A DNA stretch of 64,000 bases from Odiellus spinosus (taxonomy: Eukaryota > Arthropoda > Arachnida > Opiliones > Phalangiidae), in contig OY987234.1 in NCBI GenBank assembly GCA_963920705.1, positions 19,177,794 to 19,241,793 on the forward strand. The letters are read 5' to 3'. The notes under the pieces are model-generated. The model did not search any database and was not told the origin of the DNA. It saw only the letters and a program-made list of their open reading frames with translations. Both the position numbers and the translations under genes were made by a program. Shown in pieces: positions 23,482 through 35,900 of this stretch. Every line of letters starts with the position of its first letter. Positions within the stretch are counted from its first letter, which is position 1.

Positions 23482-26321
23482 CTAATTTGAGGAATTGTGA
23501 AGCATTTCTTTTATTATATGCTTAAGGGAAGAAGAAAATATGTGAATATTTTAGACAGCGTGATTGAAAACAAAAAAAGCTAAACTTCCAGTACTGATTT
23601 TTGATGATTGGCAATCATATAACGTCATGAAATGGTTGAAATTCATAAATTAGAAAATATATCTATTAATCGGGCAGTAATATTAATTTAAAGAACATGT
23701 AAATCTAAAACGTATTCAAGTTATAGGTAAACCCTTTCACTGTTTATACTATAAACGTCCAATGGGATTTGATTGCGTATTTATATATAGAATCAAGGCA
23801 AACCCCTTTTTGAAATAAAAAAAGATAAGTTTTAAAGTTGAAAACGTTGTAGTTGATGGTTAAGAAAATCGTCTATGCGTGTAAATTTTAAAGTGGAGTT
23901 CATGCGGGCCACGAAGCTAACTGTCCTTCCCTCGTGTATTTATATTGACGAAGCCTAACTTGACGAGTGGGTTGAGTATTGAGGGAATTTGCGGAGCTCG
24001 TTGAGAAAAGACTTAACAAGATTGATGTGGAAAAGAACTTTTCCCCCCTTTTCGCTATAGCTTTCTATAACATCCATTCGTCCATTGATGATCTATAAAG
24101 GCACTTTGTCTTTTGGCCAGCGAATAAAAAGCGCGGGGGATGAAGAGACGAGAGGGCATCGCGAATATATATATATAGAAAGACCAAATGAACTCAAACA
24201 CGAGACTCTTTATCGCGGGAACTCCTACATTTGCAACGCCATCAGGTCGTTTATGGACTGTTCTTTCGTTCCTCGGTGTCCATTTTTACCTTCATTTGAC
24301 ATTTCTCCCGAAGCTAGGCTTAAATTTAGTTCTAAACTCCGTACACTATATGAGGTCGGGCTTAGTTTTCACGTATGGCCAAATTAAAGTGAAATATGCG
24401 AGTTGAATTCGCAACGGTATACCGCGAGTCTCTGGAATAATGCATTTGAAATAGATGATGAATAGGAAAATATTCTTTAATGGATTTCAATCTTACCAAT
24501 GAAAGGTTTTCATTAATTATCAAACTAGGCTAAGTGAAGGTATTAAAATTCTTCCCATTTAAAAACTATTTCGCTCTCAGTCTCCAATTTTCAAGTAAAA
24601 TAATAGATCTGAAAAATCTTATCCTTTTCATGTTAGCTTTAAAAGTCTTCTCAGCTCTCATTGGTTCATTTTGTTCGATTCCTTATACAAACTATACCAC
24701 CGTTGTCTTTTATATATACACATTCGTCCCCTGATCCCTTGGCCCCTTACGATGCTAGAAAGGGGAGTTTATTAGGCTGACCACGGGGTTTTGGGAAAAC
24801 TGCGGAGGTCGGGAGGTATAGAGGGTGTTCAATCGGAATTATCGCGACCTCCTTATAGAGTTTCCCCTCTTCGGTATATATAGTTTCGACGCTGAGCTAT
24901 TGGTTGAATGAGATTTCGAGAAGAAACTGAGTAACTTTGGCGCGTTATAATTTAAAGTTGAACGCCGTAAAGTCGTAATTGAGCCCAATTCAGCGGTACA
25001 CCGTGGATAAGGGTATACTTGCATCTATATAAGGGGATTCGCGACTTCGTGGTGTTCTATCTTAAGCCTACGTGGTTTTCCTGGTTCGAGGGACGTTGAT
25101 TAATGGAGTGGAAGCTGGGTAATGATGAGACTGACTTGAATTCGCGGAATCATCCCTATTTCTCCCATTATCCCTATTAATACGAGCTGCACGAATAATT
25201 TAAATCGGTGATAATGTTCAATGCGTTCAAAGCAAAGGGCTTCCTATAGTTATAAGGTTTCTTAGAAAATAATTTTAAAGGTAAACTTTTACCTTTCGGA
25301 AAACCTAAGATGGAAACTGACGATGGACAAAATAACTTCGGTTTTTTTAGCAAATATTTAATCTGTACCCGATTTAGTACGTACGTATAATTTGAGAATC
25401 AAAAATACATTTCGTTTCTAATATGGTTGTTATTATAAAGATAAAATATGAGTTTCTAGTGCGAACGTGGCTAAGTAAGGAGGCTTATCCGAAATCTTTA
25501 TTTCCCTCAATGCTGTTATATTCAAGGGCCTATCGCGAACGAACATATCCACATATACGGAGAAGGCGGGTCGGGAGCATCTATTTGTGTTTGTTAGGTC
25601 GTTTTCTAGCTCGTACTGGCTGCGGAAGTAGAAATTGGGAATTTGACACACGCTGAACCCTTCGAGGAAGCTACGAACTATACGAATGGGGAGATATAGG
25701 CGAACGGGAAAGAAGGGCAATTACCGGGGAAGTCCCAAAGGGGTCAGCTTAGATGACCAAGACTAGTTTCTGTCACCGAAAAGGTCAAGAAGGTCCCTCT
25801 ATTTTCCGGGTTTTCTTCCGCGCGTCGAGCTCCTCCTATAAGATCAAGGGTACGATTGACGTTAACGTCTAATGGGACACCATGCAACTTTAACTCCGAA
25901 TATCCTTCGGGACCGGTAGTTTTTGCTGCACGTTGAATATTTTAATGTATACTCCACTTTTATCTCCTCATTACTGGGTAATTATACGTAAGCGAGTTGA
26001 AAGTCCTGTACTAGAACTTTGGGTATCAGTGATGTGATAATCTTGTTTTGATAAAAATAATACGAATTTATAAATTTTAATTCGAATATCATTAGCTTTT
26101 TCTATTAAGTTCCTCGTGTATGGGCGGTACTCTTCTAGATCGTCAGATCAAAATTAGCCAATTAAAACAGTGCTCAGACGACAAGAGTTGTGAATTTATA
26201 AGTATAACAGATAACTGGATAGTTTTCAAATACAATTTTTTTCTTTTGATGAAATTTCGTACCAGTGTATATAGTTGAAAACTTCAATGTATCGTTGTCA
26301 AGATTTTTAGATGTTATCTTA
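23482..26321. other. No gene seen
   Basis: Short frames at 24085-24387, 24534-24734 and on both strands at 25423-25720 have no recognised domains, and overlapping opposite frames argue against coding. AT-rich with a few CpG-richer patches around 25.5-25.9 kb. Confidence 0.45.
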
Positions 26322-26330
26322 AGATCTTAG

Positions 26331-26666
26331 CAGAAGCCGATGAAACCCTCCTTTGAAGTCTATTACTCCCGGGTCTTGTCTACCCCTCTCTGTATGAGTT
26401 AGTTTCCAAAAGCGCGATTCGTACGCCTCCTAACGGTAGATATTTTCGGAGCGGGAGTTCGTCCAGCGAATATCTCTAGCAGCCTTGGAGTTCGTCCAAA
26501 AACGTCGTCGTTTGTGGAGAGAGAGAATTTCCAATTTTCCGTAGACAGGGGGTATGAAGTAGGACCCCTCCGATCTCGTAAAATTGGGAATTTTACCCAT
26601 ACAGAGAGGAGCGCTATATGGAACATTAGAGTAGTAGACTTCAAAGGAGGGTTTCATCGGCTTCTG
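26331..26666 (+). mobile_element. MITE-A copy 3, full length
   Basis: Same ends and body as the other MITE-A copies. The flanks share AGATCTTAG (26322-26330 and 26668-26676), with one extra C after the right terminus. Its duplication therefore reads longer than the 7 bp of its sister copies, which may reflect chance identity or a small change at the junction. Confidence 0.88.
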
Positions 26667-26676
26667 CAGATCTTAG

Positions 26677-29048
26677 ACAAGTAACCTGAAGTTTATCCGC
26701 ATTTTACGTATTTGATCCATTAATTAGAAGGAAAAAACCGGTAGTTTGATGAACACGCAACTTTGTTGTAAACCTTTAGCCATCATATCTGGAACTCCCT
26801 TTTGAATAATTATGGATCTATTAAATTTTCGTATATACTTATATACTATCATATAAGCCTCCATTTTCTCCTCGCATCGAAGCTTTCGACCTTAAGGGCG
26901 TGTATTTAAATGTATAAATTTGGCCAACTTCGCTTTGGCCAACTATAACCTATCCACACCATTTTCCTCCCCTAACCATTCTCTAGCAAGAATTGATTAG
27001 ATTTTGGCGTGTTCTCTTAGAATAAATTAAAGATCAGAAATTCGGTTAGCAACGTGCGACTAGCGTAGCCAAGGGATCTATCTATCCATTGAATATTCGA
27101 GACTCAGATTTCATTACGTACACAGCTTGGTGTACCTTAATAATTAACAAGAGATGTTGAGTATGTGTGTAAGGGAAATAGAATAATATCTTTAAACGCG
27201 CTGAAATTTTTGACTGAACTAAACTATTTTGAATTAGCCCTTATGTTATTTCAGAACCAGGAAAACTTTGCCCTTAATCCGTGTTATTCGTAATTAACAG
27301 CAGAAATACATATACTTAGTAGAAATTTTAATTAAAAATTAACTACTATAATTTATATATCGAACGGGCAATGTGATCCTCAAAATTCATATTTTATAAT
27401 TTTAGTGAACCCCAAAAATTATACTTAGAGACCGAGGCTAATCATTAGCTTATGGTAAAAATAAATATATAGGTACCCGATGAAATCTACGATTGGAATT
27501 TACTACAAATTTCGAACCAATAAGGATATTCTATCACGTGCTAAAATATTCCCGCGTGTCTCTGTAAAACGGAGTGAAAGATATTAATTGGATCATAGTT
27601 TTGTAGACGTTGAAATCTAGGAGTGAAATGGACTACGAGGGATCCAATTTCCACGAATAGCTAGACTGCATACTGTTACTTTCACCGACATGACACTAAT
27701 TAGACTGCGATGGGTGGACATAGGGAGCTGACCTCGTATTTTATCCTATTGCTAGATTCCGTGATATATGGAAATTTCCTGGCAAACTTTAGACGTACAT
27801 CGAGCGAAACCTATTGAATCAGAAGGGCTGCTAATAAGTTTTAGTTCTCTGCCGTAACGAACCTATCCTCCCTTAATATTTAATGTTTTGGAGAACGTTC
27901 TTCTAGCTTCGTTCTTACTGAAAATTCCAGTTATTTCAGACCATAGAATAACTACGTCTATTAAACCTCGCGTACGGTATTCTACATTGTTAGTTGAATA
28001 AATCGGATAACGAGGGCGAAACGGTTAAAATGTTTCGACTTTCTATTATAGGTTTAGCTTCGGAAAGTTTGCAAGCCCGTGCTTTGATACCTCGTGGTCC
28101 TCCGTTGCTTATTAGAATTAGAATATTTGTTTATCTCACGTCGACAGCGGCTTTATGCCGGATTAATTCCTAAGATACCAACTTTAAGCCTACACGCGCG
28201 CGTTTATTAATTTTGGTGGTACCAAGCCTGCGGGCCTAACTTTCAACACACGCGCGCTTTCTATACCTAATAGTTTATATTGCGTAATTATTGTATTGTT
28301 ACGGATTTTCTAAAACCTTAATCCCGTCATCGCGCCCATCTTTTGTTTAGCGGAACGATTCCCGTGAGAATTGCTTCGTAAACAATGTCTTCAATTCAAG
28401 GAAACGTTATTAACCCAATATTTAATTATATCATTACTGAAAATTAAGGGAAAAAATAACAGAAATTATTATTGTTAACGAGCGATGAAATTTGTTTTGT
28501 GTTGGTTTGAGTTTCATAAAGATTTCATGCATGGAACAATGCCTTCTATACATTAAAATAAATCTGTCAATTAGACGGGAAATTTACAACTATCGGCCAA
28601 TATTGGTAATCGAGCAAATTAGAGTATTTTAGTAATCAAAATATCCAAGCATTTTCATCGATTAAGCAATTGTCATTTGAAATAACAATATCTTGGTCTA
28701 ATCGACGCTTACGTTAAAATATCGTATATTTACTAGTGTTCAAGGAGAGTAAGCAACGTTAGGGTTCATCTGATTGGTTAGATTTTATTTAGAAATTAAA
28801 TTTATTCTGAAAACGAAACGATAGTTTATTTTTTAACTCAAATTTCCTTTTAATATTAGGAGAATATAGTGGCTTAGGTACATTTGACAAATAAAAACAA
28901 AAACTATTGGTTCATTCGAGCCTAAAATAACATTTTCTCGAAGATTTAATATACTTCTGTTTTTATTAACTGCAGGAATGGGTTTATACGTACTGTGTAT
29001 CAAGAACTAGATAGGCTACTCCTAATAACACCATTTTTTCAGCCTTCC
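26677..29048. other. No gene and no repeat recognised
   Basis: AT-rich single-copy-looking sequence without notable open frames. Confidence 0.5.
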
Positions 29049-29660
29049 TTAAAGGGAGAATGAATCAGGGCTGGCCCTTAAGTCTTAAATGCGTCTTTTT
29101 TTGTTTCGGTTTGGTGTTTTTTAAAAATATATGCTGGGGGTCCACGGGCATGTCTATTGGGGGAAGGGACCTAAATTGATATTGGAAAGGAAGATTTAAT
29201 AACGTCGAAGCGAGTAAATTAAGAGTAAGAGCAGATCGGTGTTACAAAACCCATCCATGAAATCAGAAGCCGATGAAACCCTCTTTTGAAGTCTATTACT
29301 CCCGGGTCTTGTCTACCCCTCTCTGTATGGGTTAGTTTCAAAAAGCGCGATTCGTACGCCTCCTAACGGTAGATATTTTCGGAGCGGGAGTTCGTCGAGC
29401 GAATATCTCTAGCAGCCTTGGAGTTCGTCAAAAAAACGTCGTCGTTTGTGGAGAGAGAGAATTCCCAATTTTCCGTAGACAGGGGGTATGAAGTAGGACC
29501 CCTCCGATCTCGTAAAATCGTGAATTTTACCCATACAGAGAGGCGCGCTATATGGAACATTAGAGTAGTAGACTTCAAAGGAGGGTTTCATCTGCTTCTG
29601 ATGAAATGTATTCTCTTAATCTAAATCAGAGACGTTGTGTGAACTTTATTCTCCCTTTAA
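29049..29660. mobile_element. TTAA-flanked MITE-B-type element interrupted by MITE-A
   Basis: TTAA-AGGGAGAATGAAT at the left and ATTCTCCCT-TTAA at the right form short inverted ends. Internal sequence is not close to MITE-B copy 1, so this may be a subfamily sharing only termini. MITE-A copy 4 occupies 29264-29600. Confidence 0.6.
29264..29600 (+). mobile_element. MITE-A copy 4, inside a TTAA-flanked element
   Basis: Full-length copy with 7-bp duplication ATGAAAT (29257-29263 and 29601-29607). It lies inside a larger interval bounded by TTAA plus AGGGAGAAT inverted ends (29049-29660), so it inserted after that element. Confidence 0.92.
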
Positions 29661-32628
29661 CTCTTAAAAAGCTTGAAGTATATATGAGGGGGAATGGGTG
29701 CTTCCGATGGTATGTCTCTGGGTCTAGTGTAGAAGTATAGCTATAGCTTCGTCGCGGCATCTGTCAAATTCTTTTCCGCCTGGCAGATTCTCTTTTTTCT
29801 CTTCTTTGTTATTGACCTCTCTCCCCTTTCACAATTTTTTATTATTATTATATTTTTTATTTACGCGCACTTCTCCAATGGGTTTCATGCAACAAAAGCG
29901 AATGAAACATCCTTGGGACAGTGTGAGAAATTTATTAAACGCGCGCTGTTATAATTGCTAGATTTTAATAATTAATGAAGTATAAAAACAAGTATGAAGT
30001 TTAGTTTATTCAGAAATAATCAAATAATTGTAAACAAAGTACTCATCATTGACAAATAAGTGTTAATTAATCCTTACGTTTTACAACTTAATTATCCCTT
30101 CACACTCTTCCAATTCTTATTATCCTTCTCTATTCGGTATTAGCCAGTGAATAAACATACAGTTCACTACCCCGTGAACGAACACGCGGGCTGGAACCAA
30201 AAGTTTTCAAAGCTGTCAGCTGCCTATTTTTTTCCGCTATAAACATAATTTTGTTTTTCTCACCTTATAATAAAAATAAGCGTACACATTCTTAGCAACG
30301 GTATTTTGTCTTTTCTCTGTCACCCCTCATTTTTCTCCCTTATACTATCTTCGACCCGTGAAAGATATTTGCCAATATGGCGTACCCCTTTCCCAACCAA
30401 TCTCGCGCGTCTCTTTAATACCGGTGATCAATGGAGAAGAAGATGAAGACGAAGGGAAAGAATTTCTGCTCTTCTTTTGTCTCAGCACCCGTCTTCCCAC
30501 CCCTCCTTCTTTTGTTCTTTTACGCGTGGGTCATCTGACACTTTGAGGTCCGCAACATCCTGTCACTTGGTCGTTCAATCCTGAAATGGACTAACCTCCC
30601 ACCTCTACCTTACTCTTTCTTAATTTAAAGGGCAACTCTTACAACGCAATTTCTTATTTTGAGGTTAGTTTTAACCCCGAGTCGCGGGCTTTCTTTGAAA
30701 GAGGAATATTCGTAAATTCACGCGGGGAAACACGAATGAAAACCTGTTCTTTCATTTAAAGGTATTCCTTAAGATTCAGAAAAAGGCTTAGCAATTTAAT
30801 TTTAAAATATTCGTCGTGAAAAATTTTAATTTTACGAGTATTTTCCTTTAAATGTTCGGGTTCATCCAAACTCCACCTACCATCACGCTACACAATCCAC
30901 GAAGTTGTCTTTGACACTTTTCTGGAAATTGCTGCTTATACCATCTCACCGGTGCAACGAACGGTCTATATACTATTCGACCTTTTAGTTCTCGGTGGCG
31001 TGACTTTGTCTGACTTTAGGATAGGAGTATGTTTCTACGATTTAATTCCCGACGCGCGCGTCTCCAGCTCTTTTACGCGAGTGTATCCGCATTTTGGGCG
31101 TGGAGATTTTACGCTCCCGCTGTTTTGACTCGTTCATTTCTTAACCAAGCGTCCGACAACCTAATGTTTTTTTTTTTTTTTTTATCCCAACTTGGACTTT
31201 AATTCTCTGATTTAACCAACCGCGAAGATTCATGGGATATGTAAATTTGTAAATAAAACTAATTTCAGTAGCTAATTTATGAGATTCGTGAACTTAGGAA
31301 GATAAAATCTTGTATTTTTCATAAATTTCATTTGACATAAAGTGGTTTTTGAGTATTTTAATTGAATTTAAAGCGATGCTGTCACTGAATTTTTACTTAC
31401 CAAGGCTTAGGAATATTACTGGAAATCTATTAAAAATGATTCGTTAACTAATCGTACAGGAAGTAGTATTGGTTTCTAGTATATTTCAATGTCAAAGGGA
31501 TATATGCAACCGGAAACAAAGGTCCAAGATTAATACTTAACTTTCCTCGCGTTAGGCGTGTAAGATTTTCAAGTTTCTTCTCCAACTAAACAATTGAAAA
31601 CTTCTTTGTTCCGGGTTGTATATCCCTTTAAAATATGCAAATTTATGAATACATGTAGAGCTGGAACGTATTTCGCGGGATTTTGGCTTAGCTTTAAAGT
31701 TTCGGTTCGTAAATTCTAAGTACGGCTTTATAAATGGGAGTGGGATTTTCATATAATGTCCTCCCCTTTTAATTTCTCATTCATTCTCTTACTATTTGAG
31801 AATGTGTTTTCGGTTCGGGATCATTTCTCTCTTCATTCTCGCTTCCCCCCGCAATATTTTTACTTAAACCTCAAGTATATAAAGTATATTCTTAATCCTA
31901 GTTCATTCAGCGAAGAAAGATTGAGAAGTCGCTGTTGTTTTCCTTTTCTCCTATTCAGATACTTTGAAAACAAATTACTCTTCCTTGTAGCGTCATTTGT
32001 TCGCGTTTCTCGGTATCTAGTTCAGATGGAATTTGCTCCAAAAATTATACTTATCTCTTCAAAGATTAAGGATCAGAATTGAAGGGTGGAACTCGTTGAA
32101 AATCGAGCTTGAATTAGGTTTCCTTTCACTTCGCGAAGACGGGACTATTTTCTACGTGAAAGATTTTAAAAATCTCTTTCTCTTAATTTGGGAAAGGTCT
32201 TAACGTTAAGTCTTTACTCTCTCTTTCTCTCTCTCTCTCCTTTTCGAAGCATCTTCCATCCATATCCGAAAGGAGATTTAGCAAACCCCGCGAATATTCT
32301 GAGAAAACGTCAAAAGAATTCGAACCCTTTTCGTGTTTCTACGGGACCAAAATTTAAAATTCTAATGACGTTGAAAATTCCCGAGCAAAAATCTTTTATC
32401 TTTTGAGAATAATTTTCTCTTTTACTTTTCGCGGGTCAGTACTATTTTCTAACTTCACTTCTCCTCTTTCCCGTATAAATTATGTTTATGGCTAAAATCT
32501 AAAGAAATATATCGTTTTAAACAGTAACGGAGTTACAGAAAATTGTTGTACGTGCTTGTGAATGCTCTTCAACTTCAAAAACATTAAATAACTAAATATT
32601 TATTTAATGTATTTGTTTTAACACGTAC
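29661..32628. other. No gene seen
   Basis: Frames at 30358-30546, 31552-31752 (-), 31756-32082 and 32188-32406 are short, in pyrimidine-rich or AT-rich DNA, and unrecognised. Poly-T near 31168-31182. Confidence 0.45.
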
Positions 32629-32635
32629 GTTCACA

Positions 32636-32927
32636 CAAGAAGGATCAGATAAGGAGAGGAAAAGTGGGGCTGCGTTGAGTTAGAGAGAGAAGAGCCAACC
32701 TCCCACTCGGGTGGAAAGGGGGGATAGGAAATTCTCGAGGTAAACTGTTGTCACGTGGTCGCTAGCTAGCGCGTCTCATAAAGGATTCGTTTTACCCACG
32801 TGACAACAATTTACCACGAAGCATCTCTACCCCCGTCTGTCCCCCGTTCTCCCAGAGTGGGAGTTTAGGCCGACGCAGTAGGAGCCGCGCCGTTCCCCCA
32901 TTTCCTCTCCTTATCTGATCCTTCTTG
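32636..32927 (+). mobile_element. MITE-D copy 2
   Basis: Ends CAAGAAGGATCAGATAAGG and its exact inverse; 7-bp duplication GTTCACA (32629-32635 and 32928-32934). The inner inverted arms each carry CACGTG. No protein frame is recognisable. Family membership with copy 1 is clear across nearly the whole length. Confidence 0.9.
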
Positions 32928-32934
32928 GTTCACA

Positions 32935-35900
32935 CTAGTCCCTTTAAAACCATTTTGGAAGAGTTTAGTTTGAAAAATTTGCGGTCAACTATAGTAATTA
33001 TTAATCTAGATTTTTGAAATTAAAAGATTTAGAGGGTAGTTTGATCTTTCAAAATTGCTTGATAACGATTTCCAAGTGTCTAAATAAAGTTTCTAAATAA
33101 AAATGAATAATTTGTAAATGAAGGATGAAGTTAGACAAATTTTCTTTTAAATTATTGCAATTTTATTCTAAAGAAGCATCAAGTTAGCAATGAAAGTTGG
33201 CTTAACAATAATTTATGCTGAATATATTAAAATTTTCCAATGTGAAGATATACCACCATAGAATATAGATTGATAATGTCATAAGTAATATAGATCTTGT
33301 AGAATAATTTCAGAAACTTTATTTATTCTCTTGCCCAAGATTTCTGGAAGCATTCATCTCGTCTTTCATCTTGCGCCTCGTTACGATTTTACCCAATTTC
33401 GAAAACAATTAATAAATTCCTTTGGGTTAAATTAGGGCAATTAGCGTAGTCATCCTTTTAAATATAGCCCTACATACATATAAATGTTTGTGTTCGTGCA
33501 CCACGTCTGAAAATCAGTACTTTTTTAAAAAAAATAAGAAAAAACACCAACCATACATCATCATTGCTAGATCCGAAAGAGTTTGGCTAAAAATCTCTTT
33601 CAACTAGGGGACATTTTCACAAAGTGTAAGTGGACTGGGGAGAGAGAAAGACTGGGGTTGGGGGTTAGCCTGACTTTTCGACTAAGATGGATGTCACGGA
33701 GAATGGCCCCGCAGGCCCAACGCGCAGTTTTGAAAGGAGACTTTTTCCTTCAAAGTTCATTCGCGAGAAAACTGTGAATAGAGTTAAGGATAGCGTTTAT
33801 ATACTTTTGGTACCGCATCCCTTGTTTGGTTAGTTTATTTTGCGATCTAGTAGTACTTAGACGATGTCGTGCTGAAAAATATTTAACAATTAAACGAAAA
33901 TTTAAAATTTATCTCATTTTGTTTTGCTGTTTAACGACCTATCACGATAATGTTCTTAATTCATTATATCATTTGTATACAAACAACTTATTTCCCTATT
34001 TTTCGCTTCTATTACAGATATAGGATTCTAACGGCTTCGCGAGTGTGATAAAATATAATTAACTACTAAATAGTATAGAAATGTTTTTCACGAGGGATAG
34101 CTTAAGGTCCTGATGTTTTTCAAGGTACAGTTATTAATATGGACTACCCATCTTGTTTTTTAACTATTCCCTAGGCTTTATGTTTCGTTTATTGACACTA
34201 CGCGGACGGATTTGAGCGCAAAAAGGATGAGATGGAACCCTAAATGAGTGAAGAGCTTTTGGGATGTCGTCTGGGGGTGGATAAGGGTTGGAAGGTAACG
34301 GGTATATGGTGGGGTAAATCTTTCTCCGTGGCTGGGGTGGCCTGGGTCTTACGCCAGTATTCCACCATCGTAGCTAACTCCTCGGGGCGCGTCTTTCTCT
34401 CTGCCCGCACTGTCCCGTCCACCGCTGTTTTTGAAAAGGATCCGTGTACTAATTGAATAACCGTGTTTAAGTGGCTAAGAGGCTGGGAATACGGGGACGT
34501 AGGATGATGGTGGATGAGTTTAGCCAAGAAGATTCTATTGAGGATCGGGTCTGGCGCCTCTCGGCGCTCTTTTCTGCTTATTACGGCTTATTAATTGCTA
34601 ATCGATCTCTCTTTAGGCCGCGTGTTGAGTTGAACGAGGGTTGGTATATAGCTTTTGGAAAATGGATCGACACCCTTAAAACTAGCCGCATCCCCCTTTC
34701 TGAATGAGATGAAAGTGCATTGGTGGTTAAAGTTTTATATCCCCTCTCTTCAATAATCAGGAATGATGCTGCATTTTATTAGCGTCGTTAATTGTAACTA
34801 TCGCCGGGATGGAATAATGATATCAATGGGCGAATACTAATAAGTAAATATATAAATTGCGTTTTTGGCTGCTTGTTCAACCTTTTACGTTTAGCGGAAT
34901 CTTCACTGTTCCCATTGTAGTGACGTAATAGAAATAAGTGCATCAAGTCATTTTCAAAATCTATGTTAATTATTGAAACTTGCGGATAACGAAGTTAGCC
35001 AATGAACTTAAACGAGTTAACCAATTTGCGTGTGTCACATAGTTTTAAAAAACTAATATTAATTAAGTAAACAATGAAGGAATTCGTTTAATTGTTTATA
35101 TAATTTATCTTAATCGTAATAATATTTAAATTATTTTCATTTTATCGAAAGTTAAATGTTTTGCTTAACATTTTTGTTAGTTCTGATTCGCTTTTTAAGT
35201 TAAAAAGCAATCTTTGATTCAACTCTGTTCCCTGATTTGTTTTTTAATTTAATTAATATATTTAAATATACTTGATACGCAAAATCTATTTAAAGCCTTG
35301 GTGTTGGGATAGGTTTATGACAGGAGGTTAACAACTTAAAATAAACCTTCCGCATTATCTGTTAACTTCTCTTTTGAAATTGTCAAATCACTGGCTGTCC
35401 ATTGACGACGTGCCCTCTGGCTTTTTCGACCTAAATAAGGGAAAACCGACTTAGAGATAACTAGTAGGACGTTGCACCGGGCAGTTCCGGTCTAGAAGGT
35501 TGACAGACAATGCTCCTAGCCCAAATCTTCTTTCCTGCTTGGGCCAAAAATATTTTTATTGGAACATCCGGTACCTTCGAAAATCTTTTTTCTTTTTGGG
35601 AGTCTCGACCATCTCAGGCAGTCTCCACACTTTTAGGGATCTCGTTTTTAAGAGGGTCATCTTGAGGAGCGGCTCGCGGCGTCGGTCGCTTCCTCCTGCC
35701 GATGACAGCTGCCGCTGCTGCCGATTCTTTCCTCTCTCTCTCCCTCTGTCCTCTTCCATCCTCGCTCCTCAGCTTCTTTTTTCTCTGGCGCTATTTCTGG
35801 ACTCCACGCGAAAACTTCTCTTTTTGGAAGAAGCCACGCAACTTTGACGCCCTGCCGGCGTGGAATAGGAGTGTGAGAGAAAAGTTACCTCCGTGTATAG

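Noticed and set aside
34240-34527. 95-codon minus frame with a plausible-looking charged middle
   Set aside because: Opposed by plus-strand frames of similar length in the same CpG-richer patch; no motif is recognisable.
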